From a virus: DNA of 64,000 nt. A program made the translations under genes and the position numbers. The stretch lies in IMG/VR virus record IMGVR_UViG_3300034760_000025, positions 1 through 64,000 of that record; one strand, given 5' to 3'. Below, piece by piece: positions 1-7,561 of the stretch (position 1 is its first letter; every line of letters begins with the position of its first letter). The notes beneath the pieces were generated by a model. It worked only from the letters and a program-made list of their open reading frames with translations, did not search any database and was not told where the DNA came from.

Positions 1-263
1 CCCCGCGGCGGGGGCGTTGGTGGCCGCCACCCCTTTGGGGGGGGGGCCCCACCACTTCACGTCTGGGCATAGGCGGTGATTGTCGGTCTTACCCGTACAC
101 TCAGCCCCAAGTAGTGCGAGGCACGCGGAAGCCGGACACCTTGAACGCCCGACCGGAAATGCAGCATCCGGGCCGGGCGCCAACCGACCGCGTCCCCCTT
201 GGCTGACGGCCCTACCCGCCGCAGGGGAAAGGGAGGCCGCCAGACACGCTACGGGGGCAATTG
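1..263. other. gene-free left edge
   Basis: I find no convincing gene before the first membrane-protein ORF. The stretch opens with a GC-only palindrome-like sequence (1-13) and contains a run of ten G residues (37-46). A TACACT hexamer at 96-101 would suit as a -10 element, but no matching -35 lies at the right distance. Open frames crossing this stretch give only Arg/Pro-rich translations typical of non-coding high-GC DNA. Confidence 0.4.
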
Positions 264-791
264 GTGAGCACCTACCCGACAGGCCGCCGACGCGGTTACG
301 TCGCCGCGCGCCGGGCACCATCACCGCAGCGCAGCGCCCGGGTGAGTCACTGCCTGGCCGCCCTGCAACGCTGCCGCCTCGCCGCCGCCCGGATCACCGC
401 GACCATGTGGCAGGCCACCGCCGGGCTCGTCGCGCTGCTACTGGCCGGCACCGCCGGCGGGATGCTGATCTACGGCAACGCCGTGTACACCGACCCGACC
501 TACGACCTACTCAAACAGGTACCGGGTGGGATGCGCGCCTACGGGGTCGCCCTCGCCGCCCTGTTCGTGATGGTCGTCTACGGCTTCGGCCAGCAGTCGC
601 TGGGGAAGAGCCACGTCCTACGGGTCGCGCTCGCTCTCACCGCCGCGTGGTACGTCGGGTGGCTACTCGCCGTCGCCGGCACCTACGTGGTCCAGGACAC
701 CACACACTCGTGGTCCGCGATCACCGCGAACCTTTTCATCGCCGCCGTGTCGAACCTTGTCGCCCGCAACGTGCCCGCCGACCGGGGGTGA
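264..791 (+). CDS. putative multi-pass membrane protein
   Basis: A 175-residue protein of unknown function. After a basic N-terminus of about 45 residues, three or four hydrophobic segments are visible: around residues 50-70 (GLVALLLAGTAGG), 91-108 (GVALAALFVMVVYGFG), 118-140 (LRVALALTAAWYVGWLLAVAG) and near 150-165. I chose the GTG at 264; a TTG lies directly before it. It is the first of a run of small membrane proteins. Its stop is 3 bases before the next GTG, so translational coupling is likely. A holin-like or envelope role is possible but nothing in the sequence identifies it. Confidence 0.7.
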   Translation: MSTYPTGRRRGYVAARRAPSPQRSARVSHCLAALQRCRLAAARITATMWQATAGLVALLLAGTAGGMLIYGNAVYTDPTYDLLKQVPGGMRAYGVALAALFVMVVYGFGQQSLGKSHVLRVALALTAAWYVGWLLAVAGTYVVQDTTHSWSAITANLFIAAVSNLVARNVPADRG

Positions 792-794
792 CCC

Positions 795-1235
795 GTGTCG
801 CTGACCATGACCCTCGTCAGGGGGGACTACCGGATGCTGCGGTTCGCGGCCGCCCCGGCCGTCGTCGCCGCTGAGGCGGCCGCCGACGTGAACTTGTGGC
901 CCATCATCGGCGCCGTGATCGTCGCCGTGGTCTCCCTCGCCGGCGCCGTGTTCACCGCCAGCAGCGCGCTACGGGCGTCCAACGCGAACAACCTGCAGGG
1001 CATCGCCCGGTACGCCAACGAACGTGACCAGCAGCACGACGCCCGCGTCGAGGCCGAGAACACCCGCCTTCGGCAGGACAACGCCGGCCTGGTCGACGGC
1101 CGCGACCAGGCCGCCGCCCGGTACCGCGAGCTGCAGGAAAGACACGCGCGGCTACGCCTCGCCGTCATCGCCCACGGCCTTGACCCCGATGAGATCACTG
1201 GTCCCCGGCAGAAAGGCAACGCCGATGCGACATGA
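795..1235 (+). CDS. membrane-anchored coiled-coil protein
   Basis: A 146-residue protein with an N-terminal signal-anchor type hydrophobic segment (about residues 34-55, LWPIIGAVIVAVVSLAG) followed by a charged helical region (about 70-125) rich in Arg, Glu, Gln and Leu that looks like a coiled coil. It starts with GTG at 795. Its last 11 bases overlap the start of the next gene. Small one-TM coiled-coil proteins are common beside phage lysis genes (spanin- or holin-like). The function is not identifiable here. Confidence 0.75.
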   Translation: MSLTMTLVRGDYRMLRFAAAPAVVAAEAAADVNLWPIIGAVIVAVVSLAGAVFTASSALRASNANNLQGIARYANERDQQHDARVEAENTRLRQDNAGLVDGRDQAAARYRELQERHARLRLAVIAHGLDPDEITGPRQKGNADAT

Positions 1236-1740
1236 CGCCAGCGGAACCCCCACCGGCCAGCGCGACGGCGATGACGGGCAGCGGTACGCGCTCATCACCA
1301 ACCAGCGCGTCGAGGTCCTCGACCCGGTCCGCAAGCTGCGCCTACTCGCGGTCCTGTTCGGGCTGGCGATCGTCGCCGCGTCCGCTGTCGGCGCGTACGC
1401 GTCCACGTCGATCGCCGGGGGGAACGCCACCCGGTCGAACGCCGCGACCCTCGCCGAGATGGACCGGCGTACGAAGAGCCGGCTGCAGTCCGAGCTGAAC
1501 CTCCGCCGGGCCCTGGAGCAGTACCGCCGCGACATGTGCGCCGTCGTCAACGATCACCCCCGCACCGCGGCCATGGTCGAGATCATCAACCGGTACCGGT
1601 GCGACGTCGGGTACGCCCCCGAGGTCGAACCCGATTGGTCGGCGCCGCCTACACCGCTGCCCCGGGGGACGATGCGCGCCACCGTCCCGGAGCCACCGCA
1701 CAGCCCCCGACCCCCGGTGCCCGCGCCGGGTGCCTCATGA
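1225..1740 (+). CDS. single-pass membrane protein with Pro-rich tail
   Basis: A 171-residue protein. The ATG at 1225 overlaps the preceding gene by 11 bases and avoids a long Arg/Pro-rich upstream extension in the same frame. A hydrophobic helix lies near residues 38-58 (LLAVLFGLAIVAASAVGAYA). It is followed by a helical, charged region with two cysteines (DMCAVVND and YRCDVGY) and a proline-rich C-terminus. The topology resembles the preceding gene product, so the two could be partners at the membrane. No family recognised. Confidence 0.72.
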   Translation: MRHDASGTPTGQRDGDDGQRYALITNQRVEVLDPVRKLRLLAVLFGLAIVAASAVGAYASTSIAGGNATRSNAATLAEMDRRTKSRLQSELNLRRALEQYRRDMCAVVNDHPRTAAMVEIINRYRCDVGYAPEVEPDWSAPPTPLPRGTMRATVPEPPHSPRPPVPAPGAS

Positions 1741-1798
1741 GAACCCCCCGGCGCCCGCACCTGGTGGGCGCCGGACACCTCCGCGAACGGAGAAACCC

Positions 1799-2161
1799 AT
1801 GATCGACACTGTGGTCCTGGTCGGCGAGGTCCTCGCCGACGTACCGGCCGCCGGCGAACCTCACGAGGTGCCGGACCTCTACATGTTCTCCGCCCTGATC
1901 GGTGTTCTCCTCCCCCCGTTCCTGGCGGTCCTCAACCAACCGCGGTGGCCGTCGCTGGGCCGCAACGTGGTCGTCGGGCTGGTCAGCCTGGCCGTCGGAG
2001 CGGCCACGGCCTACTTCGAGGGGCGGCTCACCTCCGACCGGTGGATCACCTCCGCCCTGATCGTCGGCATCGGCGCGGTCGCCGCCTACCGCACGTTCTG
2101 GCTCAAGGCCGCCGTGAGCATCGAGCGCCGGACGTCACCCGGTTCCCCCGACCACCCCTGA
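1799..2161 (+). CDS. small membrane protein, holin-like topology
   Basis: A 120-residue protein starting at ATG 1799, behind a purine-rich RBS (cggagaaa). Three hydrophobic stretches are visible: FSALIGVLLPPFLAVL, RNVVVGLVSLAVGAATAYF and a shorter one around ITSALIVGIGAVAAY. The C-terminus is short and charged. Size and topology fit phage holins or holin-like proteins, but the gene is far from the recognised endolysin gene, so this is only a possibility. Confidence 0.7.
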   Translation: MIDTVVLVGEVLADVPAAGEPHEVPDLYMFSALIGVLLPPFLAVLNQPRWPSLGRNVVVGLVSLAVGAATAYFEGRLTSDRWITSALIVGIGAVAAYRTFWLKAAVSIERRTSPGSPDHP

Positions 2162-2518
2162 CCGGCGCCGTGCGGTTGAACCGAGGATCTCGGGGAAACC
2201 CGCGCCGTCACGGCAGCAGCTCAACCCGGTACGCGAACGCCCACGGCTGACGGGCCCCGCCCGCGTGGGGGTCCCCGAATGCCCGCCTCCGTCCTAGACC
2301 CCGGCGGTAGGGGATGACCGTCCCCGGCTGCGCAGGGCACCGTGCTGGGAAGGCAGCGGCGGTAGAGGGCGATCCCTCTACCGCCGCTGTCACGTTCCCC
2401 ACCGGGTCTCCCACCTGCGGCTGGGCGAAACAGGCCGTTCGGGCCACACCGGCCGCTACATATGTCGCGTTCTCCTGGTGGATCAACATCCGCCACCACA
2501 AGAGGACAAAGGCAACCC
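2162..2518. other. intergenic stretch with strong hairpin
   Basis: No gene is convincing here. The main feature is the perfect 16-bp stem at 2354-2389, described separately. Downstream of it, around 2470-2518, the sequence becomes less GC-rich and carries the RBS of the next gene (aagaggaca). A frame open from 2314 runs through the hairpin but has poor protein-like composition. Confidence 0.5.
2354..2389 (+). terminator. perfect 16-bp hairpin, probable terminator
   Basis: Arms 2354-2369 and 2374-2389 are perfect reverse complements around a 4-base loop (cgat). No T-run follows, which is common for actinobacterial and actinophage terminators. It lies between two rightward membrane-protein genes and could end transcription of the first group or act as an RNA-stability element. 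Confidence 0.6.
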
Positions 2519-2839
2519 ATGAACTACGGCATGACTTTCCCCATGACCGGCGGCGCCGCCCTGGTCGCCGGTCACATCTTCGGCCTCGACGACGTCATCG
2601 CCGCGGCGATCGCGCTGGTGCTGGGCAGCATCGCGTTCTACCGGTACGGCTCCCGGATCGACAGGGGCCGCACCACCGTCCTCATCGCCGCCGCGGCGAT
2701 CGCGACCGGGCTGGCGTTGAACGTGCACGTCGCCGGCCTGTCCTGGTCGGCGGCGGCCGCGGTGGCTCTCGTCCTCATCGCCGGTGTACTGGCCCTGGTG
2801 TCCCGGCTGCAGCACCTGCGGTCCGGTCGTGTCGCGTAG
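2519..2839 (+). CDS. small membrane protein upstream of glycosyltransferase
   Basis: A 106-residue protein starting at ATG 2519. It is almost entirely hydrophobic, with about four segments (for example VIAAAIALVLGSIAFYRYG, VLIAAAAIATGLALNV, AAVALVLIAGVLALVS), and has a basic C-terminus. The following glycosyltransferase starts 11 bases before this stop codon, so the two are translationally coupled. It may help the transferase in the membrane, for instance in export or complex formation. No family is recognised. Confidence 0.75.
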   Translation: MNYGMTFPMTGGAALVAGHIFGLDDVIAAAIALVLGSIAFYRYGSRIDRGRTTVLIAAAAIATGLALNVHVAGLSWSAAAAVALVLIAGVLALVSRLQHLRSGRVA

Positions 2840-4223
2840 CGTCCGCGCCGCGCACCTCGCGGTCATCGCCACCGTCGCCGCCGCGCTGGCCGCCGCCACG
2901 GTGGTCGTCCACCACCAGACCGACGACCGGGTCCTCATCGGATACTGGTGGTTCGGCGCGCTGGTCATCACGTTCAGCCTGGCCACGTTCCACATCGGCC
3001 GCCGGTACCTGCGGCGGCCGGTGGCCCCGGGCCGGGTGCTGTGCATCATCCCCGCGTACAACGAGGACCGGGACAACCTGGTCGCCTGCGTACGGTCGGT
3101 CCTCGCGCAGACCATCGACGTTGACGTCGAGGTCATCGACGACGGGTCGGCGTTCCCCGTGCTGCCGTTCGAACACCCCCGCGTCACGTGGCGGCGGCAG
3201 CCGAACACCGGGAAACGCGGCGCCCAGGTCGAGGTCCTCAAAGCCCACGGCCGGCGCGTCGGCCGCGGCTGGGTCAGCGACGTGTACGACTACGTCCTGA
3301 CCATCGACTCGGACTCGCGGCCGAAACCGCAGGCGCTGGAACACCTCCTACGCGCGATGAGCAACCCCAGGATCCAGGCCGCAACCGGGATGATCTACAT
3401 CCGGAACTACCGGGACAGCCTCGTGGCCCGGGCCGCTGACATCGACATCGGCGCGTCGTGCGTGATGATGCGCGCGTCCCGCTCGATCCTGGGGTGCCTG
3501 GAAACCACATCGGGCGCCCTCGCGTTGTACCGCGCCACCCTGATGTACGACCACCTCGAGGCGTACGCCGTCGAATGCGGCACCGGCGACGACCGGTGGC
3601 TCGCCCTGCGCGCCCTGGAACGGGGGCAGGTCGTCGGTGTCGCCGAGGCGATCGTCGACACCGACATGCCCGCCACGGTCCGCGGCACCCGAAACCAGCG
3701 GTTGCGCTGGGCCCGATCGTGGTGGTGGATGCTGCCGTACGTTTTCCGCAACCTCAACCCCCGCCAGCTCATCTCACCGACCTACGGCCTGCTGCAGCTA
3801 CTCGTGGCGCCCCTCATGGTGGGGTGGGCCCTCACCGGCGTCGCCCTCGGCGCCATCGACGGACACGCCCGCTACGGCGGCGCCCGCGGGCTCCTCGCGC
3901 TGGGCACCTACGTCGGCGCGTACGTCATCGTCCGGTGGGGACTGTCCGCCCTGTACCTGATCGGCCGACCCGACATGCCCGCCCGCCAGAAGTGGCTGTC
4001 GTTCTGCGTCGGCACACCCGCGGCGGTCCTGCTGAACGTTTTCGTCCTCACACCCACCCGCTACTGGGCGCTGTTCAAACTGTTCGACAACCGATGGCAG
4101 ACCCGCGGGTCGACCGTCACGCCGGTGAACTACCACAACACCCCGCACGACCCGGACGTCGTACCCACGCTGATCATGCCTGTCATCCGCGACGACACCG
4201 GCCGTCCCGTCGTCACTGTCTGA
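2829..4223 (+). CDS. processive family-2 glycosyltransferase, hyaluronan-synthase-like
   Basis: A 464-residue integral membrane glycosyltransferase. GTG 2829 was chosen because it overlaps the upstream gene by 11 bases. Two N-terminal membrane helices are followed by a GT-A domain with PAYNED (about 75-80), VEVIDDGS, a DxD-type TIDSDS (about 158-163), GDDRW (about 253-257) and QRLRW (290-294). The Q(Q/R)xRW motif marks processive enzymes of the hyaluronan/chitin/cellulose synthase group. At least three more membrane helices follow (from about residue 310). By family it would polymerise a nucleotide-sugar on the cytoplasmic face and extrude the chain. The substrate cannot be read from the sequence. 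A role in changing the host surface, such as superinfection exclusion, is inference. Confidence 0.9.
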   Translation: MSRSVRAAHLAVIATVAAALAAATVVVHHQTDDRVLIGYWWFGALVITFSLATFHIGRRYLRRPVAPGRVLCIIPAYNEDRDNLVACVRSVLAQTIDVDVEVIDDGSAFPVLPFEHPRVTWRRQPNTGKRGAQVEVLKAHGRRVGRGWVSDVYDYVLTIDSDSRPKPQALEHLLRAMSNPRIQAATGMIYIRNYRDSLVARAADIDIGASCVMMRASRSILGCLETTSGALALYRATLMYDHLEAYAVECGTGDDRWLALRALERGQVVGVAEAIVDTDMPATVRGTRNQRLRWARSWWWMLPYVFRNLNPRQLISPTYGLLQLLVAPLMVGWALTGVALGAIDGHARYGGARGLLALGTYVGAYVIVRWGLSALYLIGRPDMPARQKWLSFCVGTPAAVLLNVFVLTPTRYWALFKLFDNRWQTRGSTVTPVNYHNTPHDPDVVPTLIMPVIRDDTGRPVVTV

Positions 4224-4239
4224 CCGGAGGTCCCCCCTT

Positions 4240-4476
4240 ATGGTCCGTCGGTCCCCCCAGGTCGAGGCGGTCCTCGCCGCGCTCGCCGCCGGCCCCACGT
4301 ACGGGCTGGCGATCATGCGCCGCACCGGCCTGAAAAGCGGCACCGTCTACCCGATCCTGCACCGGATGGAAACCGCCGGCTGGGTCAACGGCGCCCGCGA
4401 CGAACACACCACCGCAGCGGGCCGGCCACCGCGGCGCGTCTACCAGTTGACCACCCGGGCCCCCGCGCACGGGTAG
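4240..4476 (+). CDS. PadR-like winged-helix regulator
   Basis: A 78-residue protein with a strong RBS (ggaggt) before ATG 4240. The pattern VEAVLAALAAGPTYGLAI, then RTGLKSGTVYPILHRMETAGWV, and finally RRVYQLT is the winged-helix core of PadR-type regulators: helix, recognition helix, wing. It is short and lacks the C-terminal dimerisation domain of full PadR proteins. It starts 16 bases after the glycosyltransferase stop and may control that operon. Its operator is not identifiable. Confidence 0.85.
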   Translation: MVRRSPQVEAVLAALAAGPTYGLAIMRRTGLKSGTVYPILHRMETAGWVNGARDEHTTAAGRPPRRVYQLTTRAPAHG

Positions 4477-4542
4477 CCGCCCCGCCCCGGCCGTCCGTAC
4501 GATGAGCCGGCCATGAACAGGCTGGGCGGCGGGAGGACAACC

Positions 4543-4776
4543 ATGCTGATCAACAAGCTCCCGAACGACAGCGAGGAGGCCACCGCGCACCGCGACGTGG
4601 TGCACGGCGGGCACATCTTCGGCGGCCTGGAGGTCTTCGCGGTCTTCGACGGCGGGTGGGACCTGTCACCGGAGAAGCTGACGTGCCGGCTGTGCGCCTG
4701 GCCGAAGACCAGCACCACCCCCGTCGACGAAGCCCTGTACGACGCGATCGTGGTGTGCAGCGAAGCGTCCCGCTGA
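4543..4776 (+). CDS. small protein of unknown function
   Basis: A 77-residue protein. ATG 4543 is preferred over an in-frame ATG at 4513 because a good RBS (gggagga) precedes it. The sequence is balanced and mildly acidic, with a CRLCAW motif near residue 50 that could be half of a metal site, and no membrane segment. It is the last gene before a break of about 240 bases in the rightward run. Confidence 0.7.
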   Translation: MLINKLPNDSEEATAHRDVVHGGHIFGGLEVFAVFDGGWDLSPEKLTCRLCAWPKTSTTPVDEALYDAIVVCSEASR

Positions 4777-5016
4777 CCGGCGCAACCCCCCACCGCGGCA
4801 TGTGACGCGCCACCCCGGGCGCCTTGACACGATAGGCGTCGCAACCTACGCAGATCGGGGTGTACCACCCGTTACTCTGATCAACGGACATGGTGCGCGC
4901 GGCAACCCACCACGGTCACGTACGGAAACGCGGATGCAGCCCGCGGACCCGCGCACGCCCCCGTCCCCGACGCCTTGCTCGAGGCGCCGTGTCACCACAC
5001 ACCCGGGGGCACCACC
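4777..5016. other. intergenic stretch with promoter candidate
   Basis: A gap of 240 bases holding the promoter candidate at 4824-4852 and a somewhat AT-richer patch (4840-4890). The long frame of the downstream gene extends back through it but reads as Arg/Pro/His-rich, non-protein-like sequence. Confidence 0.5.
4824..4852 (+). promoter_or_regulatory. candidate sigma70-type promoter
   Basis: A consensus TTGACA (4824-4829) is followed after 17 bases by TACGCA (4847-4852). It lies in the gap before the accessory-gene run that starts at about 5.0 kb, in the right orientation to drive it. The -10 is imperfect at its last position. Confidence 0.4.
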
Positions 5017-5115
5017 ATGCACATCGTCCAAACCCTCTGGTCCGCGTTCACCCGCGCCCTGCAACTCCCCGAACGCCGCCACCCGGCCCGACACCGCGCC
5101 GCCCGGCGCGGGTAA
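5017..5115 (+). CDS. 32-residue leader-type small ORF
   Basis: ATG 5017 opens a 32-codon frame (MHIVQTLWSAFTRALQLPER then a basic tail) whose TAA overlaps the ATG of the next gene as TAATG. A GGGGGC sequence precedes it. The N-terminal half is an amphipathic-looking helix and the rest is Arg/His-rich. The exact stop-start overlap suggests translational coupling and argues for a real small gene, but no family is recognisable. Confidence 0.4.
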   Translation: MHIVQTLWSAFTRALQLPERRHPARHRAARRG

Positions 5116-6605
5116 TGACCGACGAGCACTACGACGACGACGACGTCGTCGAGGGTGTCTGCCGTGTCGGCGGGCACCGCCACCGCGGCACCGGCGGGCT
5201 CTGCCCGGCCCACGTCACCGAGCTGACCGGGCTGATCACCGGCGTCGCCCGGATGACCAGCGCCCTGGGCCACCACCTCATGCCCGGCAGCTCCGCCGCC
5301 GGCGAGAAGGTGTCAACCACCCGGACCGGGTCACCGACCCCCGCCCGCCTCGACGTCCTGTCACTGATCGGCCCCGGCGTCACCGAGGTCCGCCGCGACG
5401 CCCGCTCCCTCGTCCCCCAGATCCGCCGCTGGTCAACCGTCACCACCTACGACGTCCACACCATCCGCGACGGCACCCCCACCGTTGCACGCCGGCAACT
5501 GCGCCAGTACCACGTGGAGATGCTCGTCGACCAGGCCACCGGCCCGGCCCGGGCGTGCCGCTGCGGCAACCCCCACGCCGACGACGACGTCCACCGCCCC
5601 CCGGCCGGCCGGCCCCGCCTGGTCCTCCTCGACGACCAGGTCGGCGCCGTCCCACCCGCCGAATGGTGCGACATGTGGGTCCGCCGGTGGCGTCTCACCC
5701 TGCAGCACCACCACACCCGCCTGCCCGCCGGCCGGTGGGTCGACTACGGCGAAGCCGACCAGGCGAAACGCCTCACCCGGGCGGCGATCGCCGAGCAGAC
5801 CCGCATCGGCCGCGGTGTCCCCCCGATGCTCGCCGCCGTCGCCGCGTACGTCGCCGTCGCCCACGCGTACGCCCAGCACGCCCGCCGGGTCACCGTCGGC
5901 AACGCGCTACTCGGGATCCGCCACGACGGCCAGAAGCACACCGCCCGGGTCCTCGACGCGATCACCGGCGGCGGCCCACCCCCGATCTGCCATGACACCG
6001 CCGCCGCCGAGTGGTCCGTCCGCTACGGCACCACCCAGACCGCCGCGACCGTCGAAGTCGACGCCCAGTACCTGACCACCTGGCTGCCGCTACTCGCCGA
6101 AATGGACGACGACGACGACCACCTCGGGCTGGCCGAATTCGCCGCCGAGCTACGCGCCCTGCACCGCGAGCTGGAACACGTCCTCGGCGAAACCCGCGAC
6201 GAGCAGTGGCTCGGTAGGTGCCCCGCCCACCTGGTCGACCCCCGCACCGGCGACGAAACCGGAACCGTGTGCGGCGCCGGGCTGTGGCACGACCCCCACC
6301 GCACCGGCTGGCGCATCGAATGCCCCCGCTGCCACTCCTCATGGCCCGAACGCGAATGGCTCGCCCTCGCCGCGAAAATCCGCTACGAGTGGCCCATCGA
6401 CCCCCGCCGCCGCTACACCCTCGGCGACCGCAAAGCCGCCGAGCGGAACCTCGACCGGCTCCCCACCTGCCGCGGCTGCGAACGGACCATGTCCGTCGAC
6501 TGGCGCCCGGCCCCCGAACGCGGCGACCGACAAGAGATGTGGCGGCCCACCCGAATGGTGTGCCCCCAGGGATGCCTAGCAGGCGGAACGGCGGTAGCAG
6601 CATGA
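5115..6605 (+). CDS. large accessory protein with several Cys/His metal-site motifs
   Basis: A 496-residue protein. The start at ATG 5115 follows the TAATG overlap with the upstream small ORF. Cys/His clusters suggest structural zinc sites: near residues 16-33 (CRVGGHRH...CPAH), a CRCGNPH cluster mid-protein, and in the C-terminal third CPAH, CPRCHSSW, CRGCERTM and CPQGC. The region between (about 270-370) is helical. It heads a run of genes joined by 4- to 11-base overlaps. The zinc-ribbon-like C-terminus hints at nucleic-acid binding. Family not recognised. Confidence 0.8.
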   Translation: MTDEHYDDDDVVEGVCRVGGHRHRGTGGLCPAHVTELTGLITGVARMTSALGHHLMPGSSAAGEKVSTTRTGSPTPARLDVLSLIGPGVTEVRRDARSLVPQIRRWSTVTTYDVHTIRDGTPTVARRQLRQYHVEMLVDQATGPARACRCGNPHADDDVHRPPAGRPRLVLLDDQVGAVPPAEWCDMWVRRWRLTLQHHHTRLPAGRWVDYGEADQAKRLTRAAIAEQTRIGRGVPPMLAAVAAYVAVAHAYAQHARRVTVGNALLGIRHDGQKHTARVLDAITGGGPPPICHDTAAAEWSVRYGTTQTAATVEVDAQYLTTWLPLLAEMDDDDDHLGLAEFAAELRALHRELEHVLGETRDEQWLGRCPAHLVDPRTGDETGTVCGAGLWHDPHRTGWRIECPRCHSSWPEREWLALAAKIRYEWPIDPRRRYTLGDRKAAERNLDRLPTCRGCERTMSVDWRPAPERGDRQEMWRPTRMVCPQGCLAGGTAVAA

Positions 6606-6784
6606 CCGGCCACCCCCAGCACCAACCGGTGTCGCCGGGCCCACCGCCGTGGGTCACCGGCCCCCCGTGGTGGGTGCTACTCGGCTGCCGGGTCCTGATC
6701 GTCGGAACCGTCATCATGTCCGACCCGATCCGCGCCGCCCGGATCTGCCGCAACGCCGCACGAGTAGGAAGGCCCACACCATGA
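6602..6784 (+). CDS. small membrane-associated protein
   Basis: A 60-residue protein starting in an ATGA overlap with the preceding gene and ending in another ATGA overlap with the next. It has a Pro-rich N-terminus followed by one hydrophobic segment (WWVLLGCRVLIVGTVIM) and a basic tail. Probably a single-pass membrane peptide; function unknown. Confidence 0.65.
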   Translation: MTGHPQHQPVSPGPPPWVTGPPWWVLLGCRVLIVGTVIMSDPIRAARICRNAARVGRPTP

Positions 6785-7335
6785 CCACCGGCCAGCCGTC
6801 ACACCCGAACCCCCCGCCCAAGGTGTGGAGGGCCGACGACTGGGATCGCAGGGCCCTCGCCGGGCTGACCCCCGCCCAGCGCGACGCCGCAGCCCACCAG
6901 CTCGACCAGGGCCTCGCCCGCCTCGCCGAAGCGATCCGCCAGGCCGGCCCACCCCCCGGCGGCGACGGCGAGGTGGAAGCCGGGACCGTCACCCGCGGCC
7001 GCCGGTGGACGCGCATCCCCTACAAGGGGTGGGCCGACGACGGCCCGGCGAACACCAACCCCCTGATCAACCCCGCCCCGCCGGCCTCCGACCGGTACGA
7101 ATACAGCAGCGTCCACCACCGCGCCGGCCGGCTCCGCCGCTGGTGGCTCACCGCCGGCCGCCGCCGCGCGCTGCTCCCCCTCGGTGTCGTGGCCATGGCC
7201 TACAGTGCCACCGGGTTCGTCCTCACCGCCGTGCTGCCCCCGCCGTCCGCCGCGGTCACCGTCGCCATGACCATCACCGGCGTCGCCCTGTTCGTCAGCA
7301 TGGCCGCCGTCCTCTGGCGGGCCCGCCGTGGATAG
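6781..7335 (+). CDS. protein with C-terminal membrane hairpin
   Basis: A 184-residue protein. The N-terminal half is soluble and helical (LAGLTPAQRDAAAHQLDQGL). The C-terminal part has two hydrophobic helices (LLPLGVVAMAYSATGFVLT and VTVAMTITGVALFVSMAAVL) ending in WRARRG. The start overlaps the previous gene by four bases. The topology suggests a tail-anchored cytoplasmic domain. No homologous family recognised. Confidence 0.75.
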   Translation: MTTGQPSHPNPPPKVWRADDWDRRALAGLTPAQRDAAAHQLDQGLARLAEAIRQAGPPPGGDGEVEAGTVTRGRRWTRIPYKGWADDGPANTNPLINPAPPASDRYEYSSVHHRAGRLRRWWLTAGRRRALLPLGVVAMAYSATGFVLTAVLPPPSAAVTVAMTITGVALFVSMAAVLWRARRG

Positions 7336-7561
7336 CCCGTGGGCCCGCCGGGCCGCCCGCCGCCGCCAGGAAGCCGAACACCGCGCCGCCGCCGACGCCG
7401 TCACCGGCGCCATGATCGGCTGCGCCGACGCGATCGCCCGGGTGGTCGACAGCATTACCACCGGGCGGCAACCGAACACCCCCGAGCTGCGCAGCGCCCA
7501 GCAGCAACTCACCGCCGCCCGCCGCCGCCTGCAACGCGCCGACGGGGCCCTCCGTGCCTGA
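7328..7561 (+). CDS. small helical basic protein
   Basis: A 77-residue protein with a GTG start overlapping the previous gene by 8 bases and an 8-base overlap with the next. It is Arg/Ala-rich and predicted fully helical (RRAARRRQEAEHRAAADAV and LRSAQQQLTAARRRLQRA). It could be a DNA-binding or coiled-coil adaptor. No motif decides. Confidence 0.68.
   Translation: MDSPWARRAARRRQEAEHRAAADAVTGAMIGCADAIARVVDSITTGRQPNTPELRSAQQQLTAARRRLQRADGALRA

Noticed and set aside
80-874. 264-residue + strand open frame at the left edge
   Set aside because: Arg/Pro/His-rich translation; the overlapping frame encodes a normal membrane protein.
2314-2518. Possible gene covering the intergenic hairpin
   Set aside because: The frame translates through a perfect 16-bp stem and shows no protein-like pattern.
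4890-5114. Upstream extension of the 496-residue accessory protein
   Set aside because: Extension is Arg/Pro/His-rich and overlaps a small ORF whose stop couples to ATG 5115.
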